Positions 54,448-63,582 of a stretch of DNA of 64,000 nucleotides are shown here, in pieces. A model generated the notes under the pieces. The model did no database searches. It had not been told where the DNA came from and saw only the letters and a list, made by a program, of their open reading frames with translations. Position 1 is the stretch's first letter. Every line of letters starts with the position of its first letter. A program made the translations under genes and the position numbers. Source of the DNA: Prolixibacteraceae bacterium (GTDB lineage: Bacteria > Bacteroidota > Bacteroidia > Bacteroidales > Prolixibacteraceae); NCBI GenBank assembly GCA_021740385.1, contig JAIOZY010000013.1, positions 1-64,000 on the forward strand, in the 5' to 3' direction.

Positions 54448-55416
54448 TTTACCCATGGTAATATCGGTTTTAATTTTTGACTACCATATATATTAATTTC
54501 ATAACGTTGACCTTGTCCTGCGACGTTTCCACCTATTATTGTTTCAAGGTTTCGCCCCCAATTTAGAGGATTAATCCAACTATGCATTTCAAAATCATAG
54601 TAATCAGAGAAAGCCCTGACTTGGTGATTAGGATAGCGTCTTAATTTGATTTGACCATACACTAAACCATCGTTTAACGAACCACTATCGAATAAAAGAT
54701 TAACTTTGTAGTCCTTTCCAACAAATTGTTTACCTAGTGAAACAATACCTGATAAGTCTATTTTTTCTAAAGACGCAAATAATGGCTGTCCATTCCCATT
54801 TTGATACCAGTTATTAGCTTCTTCAAGAGTTATATATCCATCATAGTCGGGTCTGTCTTTTAACCCATCAAAGCTAGTATTAAAGCGTTCTGTTGCGTCT
54901 TCATTAGCTAAACCATTCATGCCTAAATCAAATTTCAAAGCATCTTTGTTCGACATTCCTTGTTTGAAATTATCTTTATTCATGATTATTGCATCACCTT
55001 GTAATCCATTATCATCAGTACCTATAAGATTCCCATCGGGGTCATAAATTGGAGCTAATCCAGTTGGGGTCAGTAAATTTAACAGGGTTGTTTAGACAAA
55101 AAGCATACGGACTAATCCAATAATATTTTTCACAAAGTGGATCAACCGACATGGCAGAAGTTGCGGAAGCAACTTCAGCCTTTTCTTTTTCTTCGTTTAC
55201 ATAGCCTACTACTTTGTTTGTTTTCGTATTGAAATAAACCGAGCCAATTTCAACGACATCCCTATTATCGTGAAATTCTTCAAATTCTCCTTTCGAGGAG
55301 GTGTACATCACTTGTTTTTTATAACCCAGTTTTGAAAATGGGTTTCTGTTTGTCTGTGCAAATAGACAACTCAAAGTAGTTGTTACTGTCAATAGAAGTA
55401 AGATTATCTTTCTCAT
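54444..55416 (-). pseudogene. Short secreted RHS-core protein with variable tail, interrupted by a frameshift
   Basis: Reads as one gene broken at a run of four Cs (minus strand; GGGG at 55066-55069). Frame 1 (55416 to the break) gives signal peptide, NPFSKLGYKKQVMYTSSKG, and the RHS core end SVDPLCEKYYWISPYAFCLN then NPVKFTDP. After removing one C the reading continues TGLAPIYDPDGNLIGTDDNG, LQGDAIIMNKDNFKQGM and a C-terminal domain to 54444. Together they make a normal short RHS protein of about 320 residues. As written, frame 1 stops within ten codons after the shift, and the tail could only start at the internal ATG at 54983. Sequencing error, true inactivation or phase-variable switching are all possible. 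Confidence 0.75.
55085..55416 (-). repeat. Paralogous RHS head, copy 2
   Basis: Highly similar at DNA level to 57125-57461; long identical stretches cover the EKEKAEVASATSAMSVDPLC region. It encodes the signal peptide and RHS-core end of the frameshifted gene. The variable tail begins where similarity stops. Confidence 0.8.
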
Positions 55417-55537
55417 AATAATTTATTGTAATCGTTAAAAGGAAACAGCAATACAAGTAAAATTGAAATTGGCAGTTTTGGTAAGCAGGTCATGATTAAT
55501 TTAAGATTGATTCATATTGTTAACTAACTGTGTTGTT

Positions 55538-56104
55538 CTAATTCTCTTTTGGAGGCATATTTAAACATTCTCTAAAAGTCAAATAGTTGGTTTCACCATC
55601 CACATCGTCAAAAATTGTGAAATAATTGTTCAAGAAAAAAATATATGAGATTGTCGTGTTTATTCCAAAATCAGGACTTGATGTTAATAAAGTATATCTA
55701 TTGTCGGAAACAGAAGTATATTTGTCAGATATATATTTGAAATCATTTTGAATATACTCATTAAATATTTCTGAGTCTATTTCAAATGAGTCTACCAAAC
55801 CATAAGTATCTTTTAATGATATGTCTTGATTAAATGAATTTAGAATGAATTCATTAAATGAGATTGATTGTGAATGATCTAAACTGTCATATAATCTCTT
55901 TAAATCGTAAGTAGTAGCAGTATAAACTATAGAATCCGATTGTTTTATAAATATTGGAATAAAACTTAATTGTGGGCTTGGCGGCATTTCAAAACTGAAA
56001 GACAATAATTTTTTTACGATCCTCTCAGATTCAGATTCTTGTGTTTTACATGCAATAAGAACGTATAAAGATAGTGTTAAGATAATAATTACTTCCTTCA
56101 TCAT
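55538..56104 (-). CDS. Lipoprotein, candidate second immunity-type protein
   Basis: 188 residues; either ATG of an initial pair may be used. Lipoprotein signal (IIILTLSLYVLIAC). The mature part is acidic and Ser/Asp-rich with no recognised motif. It begins right after the stop of the preceding lipoprotein gene and is the third gene of the module led by the HExxH RHS protein. The small size, export and position fit a periplasmic inhibitor, but that is inference. Confidence 0.6.
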   Translation of the reverse strand: MMKEVIIILTLSLYVLIACKTQESESERIVKKLLSFSFEMPPSPQLSFIPIFIKQSDSIVYTATTYDLKRLYDSLDHSQSISFNEFILNSFNQDISLKDTYGLVDSFEIDSEIFNEYIQNDFKYISDKYTSVSDNRYTLLTSSPDFGINTTISYIFFLNNYFTIFDDVDGETNYLTFRECLNMPPKEN

Positions 56105-56545
56105 TCAATTATCAATTTTTCTATATATGGTCTCTTTAATTAATTTAAAAAGTTCCGGACTATCTTCATAAAGTTTGCCATCATAAACAGTACCAAAGTA
56201 CTCGCCTATACACAGAACCTTTTTAGTTCCATCTTCCATTTTAAGAATGCATCTTATTCTAAAATCATAATTTGAACAAGATGTATCCAATCGGTTTAAA
56301 GAATTAATTGTTTTATATAAATGCCTTATAAAAATTTCATCTTCAATTATTGTATCCCTAAGAAGTGTAGAATGGTCATAAATTTTATCACAAGAATCAA
56401 TTGCAGTAATAACGTTTAACCCTTCTGGTAAATAAACTATTTTTACAGCTTCTATTTTTTTGTCTACACATGAAAATCCTAAAAAGACACACAATATAAA
56501 CAACAATATAATTTTACTCGGAAATAAGTCTCTTGCCTCTATCAT
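56105..56545 (-). CDS. Lipoprotein, candidate immunity protein of the HExxH toxin
   Basis: 146 residues: a hydrophobic leader ending in a lipobox-like VFLGFSC (about residues 20-26), then a small mixed alpha/beta domain with four cysteines. The start codon lies inside the end of the RHS-toxin gene (32-base overlap), which couples their translation and is the classic position of an immunity gene. No family recognised. Confidence 0.6.
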   Translation of the reverse strand: MIEARDLFPSKIILLFILCVFLGFSCVDKKIEAVKIVYLPEGLNVITAIDSCDKIYDHSTLLRDTIIEDEIFIRHLYKTINSLNRLDTSCSNYDFRIRCILKMEDGTKKVLCIGEYFGTVYDGKLYEDSPELFKLIKETIYRKIDN

Positions 56546-57461
56546 CTTCTAATTCTTTTTGAAATTTCACTGTCTTTTGTTGGTCTATTGTAGTCGAAGT
56601 TACTCCGCCAGATACTATTACTTTTTTATTACCCCCATGAGAACTGCGTGATATATTTTTAGTACCTATCTCTCCATTGGCTTTTGCTGTTTTTGATTCA
56701 TTGCCTGTAATCACTCTACGTTCTTCTTTGTTCGTATAATTTGCATCACTCTCTTCTTTTCTATCGTTGTGTCCTTCTGGATTTTTTATTGCATCAACAA
56801 CATGGTCTACCTCATGTTCTAAACATGTTGATGGAGATAGGACATCCCCTTCTTTAGTTTCAAGTCCCATGTCGGAATTCCAATAAACATAAGGAGACGC
56901 AGATTGTGTCTCTACTGCTTCTGTAACTCCAACTTTAATACTATGGTCTGTGGCTGCAGTTCTTAAAGCATTTCCACCTCCATTTGAAATATTATAATTG
57001 TAAGCTTTTATTACATTATTAACATATTTATTTGAATGTTGCACATTGCCTCCAGTATACCGATAGGAGTCTTGATTATTATTATAAAAAATAACTAAAT
57101 CATTACCATCGGGGTCAACATATTTTATTGGGTTGTTAGCGCAATATGCATACGGACTAATCCAATAATATTTTTCACAAAGTGGGTCAACCGACATGGC
57201 AGAAGTTGCGGAAGCAACTTCCGCCTTTTCTTTTTCTTCGTTAACATAGCCTACAACTTTCTTTGTTTTCGTATTGAAATAAACCGTGCCAATTTCAACC
57301 ACATCCTTATTATCGTGAAACTCTTCATAGTCTCCTTTTGAAGAGGTGTACATTACTTTTTTATCGTAACCAAATTTTGAAAAAGGATTTTCAATTGTCT
57401 GAGCAAAGAGATTGCTAAAAACAATTGTTTTAGTTAATATGAGCAGGATTGCTTTTTTCAT
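56514..57461 (-). CDS. Short secreted RHS-core protein with HExxH metallopeptidase-like tail
   Basis: 315 residues. Signal peptide 1-20; conserved Bacteroidota short-RHS head (NPFSKFGYDKKVMYTSSKG, 25-43); RHS core end SVDPLCEKYYWISPYAYCAN with NPIKYVDPDG (90-119); then a variable domain with zinc-binding HEVDH (216-220) in STCLEHEVDHVVDAI and a downstream KEERR segment (Glu246/247) that could supply the third ligand. The layout resembles the M91/NleD-type effector peptidases found at RHS C-termini. Two small lipoprotein genes follow, the first overlapping it. It is probably a Sec-exported toxin acting on neighbouring cells or in the envelope; target unknown. Confidence 0.78.
   Translation of the reverse strand: MKKAILLILTKTIVFSNLFAQTIENPFSKFGYDKKVMYTSSKGDYEEFHDNKDVVEIGTVYFNTKTKKVVGYVNEEKEKAEVASATSAMSVDPLCEKYYWISPYAYCANNPIKYVDPDGNDLVIFYNNNQDSYRYTGGNVQHSNKYVNNVIKAYNYNISNGGGNALRTAATDHSIKVGVTEAVETQSASPYVYWNSDMGLETKEGDVLSPSTCLEHEVDHVVDAIKNPEGHNDRKEESDANYTNKEERRVITGNESKTAKANGEIGTKNISRSSHGGNKKVIVSGGVTSTTIDQQKTVKFQKELEDDRGKRLISE
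57125..57461 (-). repeat. Paralogous RHS head, copy 1
   Basis: DNA partner of 55085-55416. Both copies encode signal peptide, head and core end of the short RHS proteins, with the variable tails starting immediately downstream. Recombination between them would swap tails or delete the first module. Confidence 0.8.
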
Positions 57462-57655
57462 AAGAATTAAATTTTCAATCGTTTAAGAAATCAAAATTAA
57501 TTTATTTTTCTCATTTATTTTTTTTTTATACTGTTTTTTTTACATTGCTTTCTAACATGTAGACATGAAACCTTTACAAATTTCGCAACGGAATAGATTG
57601 CCAAATAATCAGTCAACGCTATTTAGGCATTGAAATCCCGGTAACCAATTGAAAA

Positions 57656-58759
57656 TCATTCTTCGAGCAATAAGTCCTGATAGAACGGTATTAGCTGTGC
57701 GGCCATCATCATGTGGTCTTCTATTAGCGGGTGATAATCGCAACCGTGCGGAATAATGCCATCAAAGCTAAACAGGGCAATGGGCTTATGTTCCGAAGCG
57801 TTAAAGTGTTCTTTTATTTCAACCAAACATTTTTGGAGAACTACATCTTTTTCGCCGTTGAGCATTGGACTTGAAAGAAGCGCAACCTGTGTTTCGGGGT
57901 AATGTGCGAAAATGGTTTCGATAAATTCAATGTAGTTTTTTATGAATTCATCAGCTTTGAATGCTTGCCTTTCATGGGTGCCGTCGCCATCGGAATAGTC
58001 GTTTGTGCCCAGGCAAATGCTCACAATATCGGGCGTAAAAACGGAGAAATCCCATTTTTTCGAATCGTTTGTATCGAGGTACATGTTCTCGTAAACCATG
58101 GGCATGGTGGGGCCACCTTCCACATTCCAGTTGCGGTAAATACCAATTCCTGAAACCGAACTCAGCATATAGTTCACGTCGAGTGTGCGGCCAATAATGG
58201 GGCCATAAGCCCAGTATGCATTATGCTGGTCGTACCATTGGTTGGTATTGCAGGGTATATCGGTTGTGTCGTTCCCCATTCCACAGGTAATGGAATTCCC
58301 GATAAATTCAATGCTTTTTTCGTGCATGGGGGGCAATTCAACCAATGCTTCACACTTGACACCCCGAAAAGCAATTTGCCCGATTTGTGACTCGGTCGAT
58401 TTAAAAACCCGTAACACGTGGGTTTCTTTTTCAAAATCGACAGCTATGGGGATCACATGCAGCGAGTCGCTTTCCAAACGTGTACGTCCAAGGTCTTCGC
58501 CGTCAAGTTCAAACGAAATATAATTGTGTAACCCGTTGGTGTTTAGGTTTTTTAAAGAAACGACACAGGTATCGCCGGTAAACTTCATGCTTACCGATGA
58601 AGCGGCACCAATAAGAACGGTTTCGCCGGTTAGTTTTTCAACCCTGCCGGAATAACGTAAAAGGCTGTTGTTTGCTTCAAAAGTTTTAAGTTTGATTGGA
58701 TTGCAGCTAAAAAGCAGGACTGACAAAAACAGTACAAAGAGGTAATTTAATGGTTTCAT
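57656..58759 (-). CDS. CE2-like SGNH acetylesterase lipoprotein
   Basis: About 367 residues from ATG 58759. An upstream in-frame ATG at 58834 would overlap the YdcF gene and put 25 residues before the lipoprotein signal (LFVLFLSVLLFSC). The N-terminal beta-sandwich domain (about 25-150) and the SGNH domain with FIGNSITCGMGN, SICLGTNDYSDGDGTH and HPLIEDHMMMA follow the two-domain CE2 layout. CE2 enzymes deacetylate xylan or mannan, so it may complement the xylan locus 30 kb away. No T9SS tail; membrane-anchored instead. Confidence 0.85.
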   Translation of the reverse strand: MKPLNYLFVLFLSVLLFSCNPIKLKTFEANNSLLRYSGRVEKLTGETVLIGAASSVSMKFTGDTCVVSLKNLNTNGLHNYISFELDGEDLGRTRLESDSLHVIPIAVDFEKETHVLRVFKSTESQIGQIAFRGVKCEALVELPPMHEKSIEFIGNSITCGMGNDTTDIPCNTNQWYDQHNAYWAYGPIIGRTLDVNYMLSSVSGIGIYRNWNVEGGPTMPMVYENMYLDTNDSKKWDFSVFTPDIVSICLGTNDYSDGDGTHERQAFKADEFIKNYIEFIETIFAHYPETQVALLSSPMLNGEKDVVLQKCLVEIKEHFNASEHKPIALFSFDGIIPHGCDYHPLIEDHMMMAAQLIPFYQDLLLEE

Positions 58760-58811
58760 TTTTTTTGATTTGAGTTTTAGCGAAGTTAATAAATTTTTCA
58801 CCATCTTATTT

Positions 58812-59321
58812 TTAATAATAATCCTCAATGCCATAATTTAACAACTTGTTTAAAGCACTTTTTTCATGCCTGATAAGTTCTTCTATGTTTAGTTCAGATT
58901 CTTTAGTTGATGTTTTTACAGCCTGATATGTTAATTTGATACCGGTATTTTTATACACTTCGGTAAAAATGAATTTTGCTCTGTCAAGGTGATAATCGCT
59001 TGTTACCACAATACTTTCAAAAAGTTTGTATTTCAGAAGTACTTCTTTCGATAACTTTGCATCTTCAATGGTATTGCGGCTTAATGAAAAAGGCAGGAAT
59101 GCATCGGGGGGTATTCCCTTAAATGTAAGATAATTGAAGAGTAATTGCGCATGGCTTTTTTCGCTAATGTTGAAATGATCACCAAAGCCTCCAGTAAGTA
59201 AAACTTTTGCATTCCTTAATAACTTGAACGTTTTCAAGGCCATATTACATCGGTCCAGGGCTACATTATACAGCCTGCCATCCGGAGAATTTGGCGAACC
59301 CAAAACAATAATGGCTTTCAT
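58812..59321 (-). CDS. YdcF/DUF218-family protein
   Basis: 169 residues with no signal peptide. DUF218 blocks: IIVLGSPNSPDGRLYN, VLLTGGFGDHF, SRNTIEDAKLSKE and VVTSDYHLDRAKFIF. The family (ElyC/SanA/YdcF) is linked to envelope maintenance in Enterobacteria; YdcF itself binds S-adenosylmethionine, but the reaction is unclear. It lies 52 bases upstream of the CE2-like gene on the same strand and divergent from the metallophosphoesterase-like gene. Confidence 0.88.
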   Translation of the reverse strand: MKAIIVLGSPNSPDGRLYNVALDRCNMALKTFKLLRNAKVLLTGGFGDHFNISEKSHAQLLFNYLTFKGIPPDAFLPFSLSRNTIEDAKLSKEVLLKYKLFESIVVTSDYHLDRAKFIFTEVYKNTGIKLTYQAVKTSTKESELNIEELIRHEKSALNKLLNYGIEDYY

Positions 59322-59460
59322 AAGTTTTACCTGGTTTCAATTTTTGTTCAATGTGTTTTAGTGACTCAATCCATACAATATACAACAATGGAATAAAATA
59401 TTTGCAATTGACCAGCATCGTCAGGAGTTTTCTTTTTATATTGTTCACAAACCGGGAGTG

Positions 59461-60837
59461 ATGATTAAAAAATATTTTTTTGTATTGTTGATTTTACTAA
59501 CCGGAATTAACCGTTTCGTTTATCCGCAGGGGTACTCATTCCTGGTAGCCGGTCATGCGTATGGTTCACATAGCGGCGAAAATGTTGGAATGCACCCGCC
59601 TTTTGTGGAAAAACTTTATGGCGAAACAATTCGGGATACAAACATTTTTGTCCTTTTTCTCACGGGAGATATCGTAAATCACAGCAATGAAGCGAGTTGG
59701 CAGCAGGTAGAGGCAGAACTTGCCCCTTTGCCTTTTCAAACCTGTTACGTTATGGGCAACCACGATGATAATGCAACCGGGACGAATGTTTTTATAGAAA
59801 AACATGGAAGTACCTGGTATGCTTTCTCAAAAGAAAACGATTTATTCGTAGTGTTGAACAGTACAATAAGCGATCGTTCTGTTTCATCGGATCAGCTTGA
59901 ATTTCTTGAAAATTTGCTTTTAGATAATGACGGGGATGATGGACGGGTATTCATTTTCTTTCACGAAGTATTATGGAACAGCCTTGAAAAGTATAAAGGA
60001 GTTAGGAGCAACAGCCGGTCGCGTTACGATCAGATGCATTTGAAAAGCAATTTCTGGACAGAAGTTTTTCCATTATTCTCACGTTATCCGGCCATTGAAT
60101 TTTATTGCTTTTCGGGCGATGTGGGTGGAAATACCGATGCCATTTCATTGTTTTACGACAAAATTGAAAATGTTACATTAATTGCATCGGGTATGGGGGA
60201 GGTGCCCGATGAAAATTACCTGAAAATTGATGTAATGACCGATACCGTTATGGCAGATATTATTCCTTTGAACGATGACATAGTGCTTTTACCAATTGAA
60301 TATTATGCTGTGCCGGAAACACCCGATTCGATTTTTGGTCCGGTAACGGTTAATGCCGGCGACTCGGGTATCATCTATTCCACTTCACCGGTTTTTAATG
60401 CAACCGTGTACAGATGGGAGTTACCACCGTATACAAGTGGTATTGAAGATGGAAATGAAATTGAACTGAGCTTCGATTCCGGTTTCGAAACGGATACGCT
60501 AAGGGTATTTGCCCAACGTGACGGGTACGGCGAAAGTCAGCCCGCTTGGTTGGTAATAGGAACCGATACCATACCGGATAATGTTCCTTTTTTTAACCGG
60601 GAAGCTGCTGATGATTTTCAAATTTCGTTAACCCGAAATGAAATTGTGGTCCGGCCTGTTGGAGATTTTACGGATCATTCAGTTGCTTACTTCTATTCAT
60701 TGTCGGGAAAACAATTGAATAAACAAACCCTCTTTCCGGGTGTGGAAAATTCAATCAGTTTACCGGTAACCAACACTTTTATATTGGTAATCGAATCGGG
60801 GCGGGGCAGGAGTGTTTATAAAATTGGTTCATTTTAA
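59461..60837 (+). CDS. Secreted metallophosphoesterase-like protein
   Basis: 458 residues from ATG 59461 (a GTG codon just upstream is unlikely). Signal peptide ends near residue 20 (GINRFVYPQ). Calcineurin-like domain at about 25-270 keeps LTGDIVN and MGNHDDN and a later FFHEVLW histidine. The first metal motif (normally DxH) is AGHAYG and the last (normally GHxH) is SGDVGG, so the metal site is divergent. A PKD-like domain at about 290-375 and a T9SS-like tail in the last 80 residues follow, although the usual NPxxN stretch is weak. It may be an exported phosphoesterase or an inactive relative. Confidence 0.7.
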   Translation: MIKKYFFVLLILLTGINRFVYPQGYSFLVAGHAYGSHSGENVGMHPPFVEKLYGETIRDTNIFVLFLTGDIVNHSNEASWQQVEAELAPLPFQTCYVMGNHDDNATGTNVFIEKHGSTWYAFSKENDLFVVLNSTISDRSVSSDQLEFLENLLLDNDGDDGRVFIFFHEVLWNSLEKYKGVRSNSRSRYDQMHLKSNFWTEVFPLFSRYPAIEFYCFSGDVGGNTDAISLFYDKIENVTLIASGMGEVPDENYLKIDVMTDTVMADIIPLNDDIVLLPIEYYAVPETPDSIFGPVTVNAGDSGIIYSTSPVFNATVYRWELPPYTSGIEDGNEIELSFDSGFETDTLRVFAQRDGYGESQPAWLVIGTDTIPDNVPFFNREAADDFQISLTRNEIVVRPVGDFTDHSVAYFYSLSGKQLNKQTLFPGVENSISLPVTNTFILVIESGRGRSVYKIGSF

Positions 60838-60903
60838 ATGCCTTTTAAAATATCCACCAACCTTCATCGTCGCAATTGCACAATTTTTGAATTTAAAAAC
60901 ATT

Positions 60904-60933
60904 AAAAAAGGCTGCCTCTTTCGAAACAGCCTT
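60904..60933 (-). terminator. Rho-independent terminator of rpoD
   Basis: Minus-strand reading: AAGGCTG, a loop of about 12 bases, CAGCCTT, then a short T-run. It lies 24 bases after the rpoD stop and before the convergent phosphoesterase-like gene. Confidence 0.8.
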
Positions 60934-60956
60934 CAGTTTTATCTTCAGATTGATAA

Positions 60957-61817
60957 TTATCCAAGATACGTTTTTAACATTTTACTACGGGTAGTGTGAC
61001 GCAACCTGCGAATGGCTTTTTCTTTGATCTGTCGCACGCGTTCGCGTGTAAGGCCAAACCGCTCACCAATTTCTTCCAGGGTCATTTCCTGGCAGCCTAT
61101 TCCAAAAAACAGTCGGATGATGTCGCTTTCGCGCTCGGTAAGGGTTGCAAGGGCCCTGTCGATTTCGCGTGAAAGTGATTCCATGATCAGTTTTTTGTCG
61201 GCATTGGGCGAATCGGAATTCGGCAGCACATCAAGCAGGCTGTTGTCTTCACCATCGACAAAAGGTGCATCAACCGAAATATGCCGGCCCGATACTTTAA
61301 GGGTATCGGCAACTTTCTCGGCAGGCAATTCAAGCGAATCGGCCAGTTCTTCGGGCGATGGTTTGCGCTCGTGTTCCTGTTCAAATTTTGAAAAAGCTTT
61401 GTTGATCTTGTTCAAAGAACCTACCTGGTTTAATGGCAGGCGCACGATACGCGATTGCTCGGCCAGGGCCTGTAAAATTGATTGCCTGATCCACCACACG
61501 GCATACGAGATGAACTTAAAACCACGGGTTTCGTCGAATTTTTCGGCAGCTTTAATTAACCCTAAATTACCTTCATTAATAAGGTCTGGAAGGCTTAAGC
61601 CCTGGTTTTGGTATTGTTTTGCCACCGATACTACGAAACGGAGGTTTGCCCTGGTAAGCTTTTCCAGCGCGGCATGGTCGCCTTTTTTAATGCGCTGCGC
61701 CAGTTCAACCTCTTCCTCAACCGTAATAAGTTCCTCCTTACCAATCTCTTGCAAGTACTTGTCGAGTGAAGCACTTTCCCGGTTAGTAATGGATTTTGTG
61801 ATTTTTAATTGTCTCAT
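60957..61817 (-). CDS. rpoD: Primary RNA polymerase sigma factor (sigma-70)
   Basis: 286 residues, the short primary sigma factor usual in Bacteroidota, lacking region 1.1. Region 1.2 starts at [15 protein letters not shown]; region 2 has [40 protein letters not shown] and the -7-reading helix [19 protein letters not shown]; region 4 holds [20 protein letters not shown] and AIRRLRHT. It recognises the TTTG/TAnnTTTG promoters seen in the window, including its own at 61839-61870. Confidence 0.96.
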   Translation of the reverse strand: MRQLKITKSITNRESASLDKYLQEIGKEELITVEEEVELAQRIKKGDHAALEKLTRANLRFVVSVAKQYQNQGLSLPDLINEGNLGLIKAAEKFDETRGFKFISYAVWWIRQSILQALAEQSRIVRLPLNQVGSLNKINKAFSKFEQEHERKPSPEELADSLELPAEKVADTLKVSGRHISVDAPFVDGEDNSLLDVLPNSDSPNADKKLIMESLSREIDRALATLTERESDIIRLFFGIGCQEMTLEEIGERFGLTRERVRQIKEKAIRRLRHTTRSKMLKTYLG

Positions 61818-61838
61818 GAATTTTTGTTAAAAAACGCG

Positions 61839-61870
61839 CAAATATATAACTTATCGTTCACTTATTCAAA
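61839..61870 (-). promoter_or_regulatory. Promoter of rpoD
   Basis: On the minus strand: TTTG (61870-61867), a 20-base spacer, then TATATTTG (61846-61839). It is a full match to the phylum consensus, 22 bases before the ATG. Confidence 0.8.
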
Positions 61871-61937
61871 CCTTGTTGTATAAAGACAATGAGACAATCG
61901 TTTTGTTTAATATCATGTGCAAATTTATTGCTTTCAT

Positions 61938-63380
61938 TTAATCGATACCAAAAACGTAATACGCCTCTTCGCCATTGGGATACAATCCCTCTATAAGAAC
62001 TCCTCCGCTTGAATGTTTAATAACCTGCTGAAAATCGTAAACACTGTTAACGGGCGTTTTATTCACTTTAACAATTATGAAACCTTTTTTCACGCCGGCT
62101 TCCTTCAATTTACCATTTTCAAGGCTGGTAATTTGCAGGCCGTTCCTGATGTTGAGTTTGAATTTTAACTGGTCATCAATCTCATCAAGCTCGGCCCCCA
62201 TAACAAGCATGTTGTTTTTAACAATTCCTGTTCCGCCTCTTGTGTTACGCAGGGTTACATTAAAAAGTTTCTTTTTGTTGTTCCTTTTTATTAACACCTC
62301 AACCTCGTCTCCCGGACTGTGTTTGCCAATTTGTTCCTGCAATTCCGATGAAGTATTTACCTTTATGCCATCTACAGAAATAATTACATCGCCTTCTTTA
62401 ATGCCTGCATCTTTAGCTGCTCCGTCTTCTTCAACACCGGCCACGTATACACCCGCAATATCGTCAAAGTCGAATTCTTTGGCCAGTTCGGCATTTACGG
62501 TTTGGATGCGCACGCCAAGTATAGCCCGTTGCACTTCGCCGTATTCTTTCAGGTCGTCGACCACTTTTTTCACAATGCTTACCGGAACGGCAAAAGAATA
62601 GCCACTGTAAGAACCGGTTCGTGAGGCTATAGCCGTGTTTATGCCAACAAGCTGTCCGCGTGTGTTCACCAGTGCACCACCACTGTTGCCGGGGTTTACG
62701 GCAGCATCGGTCTGGATAAACGACTCGATGGGCAGTTGTCCGCCAATGATTCCAATACCGCGTGCTTTAGCACTTACAATACCGGCTGTTACGGTTGATG
62801 TGAGATTAAACGGGTTGCCAACAGCGAGCACCCATTCCCCCAGCTTCAAGTCGTCGGAATTGCCCCAGGTAATTGCCGGAAGTTTTGTTTCTTCAACCTT
62901 TAACAAGGCAATATCGGTTGAGGGGTCGGTACCTACAACTTTTGCATCAAATTCGCGGTTATCGTTCAAAATTACTTTAATAACATCCGAGTTTTCAATT
63001 ACGTGGTTGTTGGTTACAATGAAACCATCGGATGAGATGATTACGCCCGAACCCGATGCTTGTTGTACGCGTGGTTCGTCGAAACGGTAACGGTCGCCAA
63101 AAAAGAATTCGAAAAAAGGATTATTACCCTGATATGAAGTACTTTGTTGGTATTCGGTGCGGATATGTACAACCGTTTTTACCGATGCTTCGGCAGCAAA
63201 CGTTAAATCGGGGACATTTATGTCCATATTTGCTGCTTGCCGGGCATACTGAACAGCACGGGGCTCGGTAACCGTAACAACTTTTGGCTTTTCAATATAG
63301 TTGGAGTAAATGAATATAGCTGAAAAACTGGTAACTACTGCAATTATTAAAATCAATAATACATTTTGAATTTTTTTCAT
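61938..63380 (-). CDS. htrA: Periplasmic serine protease of the DegP/HtrA family
   Basis: 480 residues. Signal/anchor helix (NVLLILIIAVVTSFSAIFIY); trypsin-like protease domain with catalytic His126 in TNNHVI, Asp156 in STDIALL and Ser233 in PGNSGGAL; first PDZ domain at about 280-370 (LGVRIQTVNAE, GVEEDGAAKDAGIKEGD) and second at about 385-475. It degrades or refolds misfolded envelope proteins. The gene sits between rpoD and dapF, a common arrangement in the phylum. The minus strand has TATTTTTG (63471-63464) as a likely -7 element. Confidence 0.95.
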   Translation of the reverse strand: MKKIQNVLLILIIAVVTSFSAIFIYSNYIEKPKVVTVTEPRAVQYARQAANMDINVPDLTFAAEASVKTVVHIRTEYQQSTSYQGNNPFFEFFFGDRYRFDEPRVQQASGSGVIISSDGFIVTNNHVIENSDVIKVILNDNREFDAKVVGTDPSTDIALLKVEETKLPAITWGNSDDLKLGEWVLAVGNPFNLTSTVTAGIVSAKARGIGIIGGQLPIESFIQTDAAVNPGNSGGALVNTRGQLVGINTAIASRTGSYSGYSFAVPVSIVKKVVDDLKEYGEVQRAILGVRIQTVNAELAKEFDFDDIAGVYVAGVEEDGAAKDAGIKEGDVIISVDGIKVNTSSELQEQIGKHSPGDEVEVLIKRNNKKKLFNVTLRNTRGGTGIVKNNMLVMGAELDEIDDQLKFKLNIRNGLQITSLENGKLKEAGVKKGFIIVKVNKTPVNSVYDFQQVIKHSSGGVLIEGLYPNGEEAYYVFGID

Positions 63381-63582
63381 GGTATCATTATTTTAAGGAT
63401 TTATATTTGTTTATCTTTAGTTTACCTGAAAAACAAAATTTGATCAGGTAATACCATGTAACGCAAAAATAATTCCGATGTTTCGAAAGTGCCATAGTGT
63501 CAGTGTTTGTTTAACATACTTTAACCGCGGGGAATATTTTCGTTAAATAATATGAAGTTATTATACAATAAGACCAAATGTT

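Noticed and set aside
61012-61830. 272-codon frame antisense to rpoD
   Set aside because: Ser/Arg-rich translation typical of an antisense shadow; rpoD is unmistakable on the other strand.
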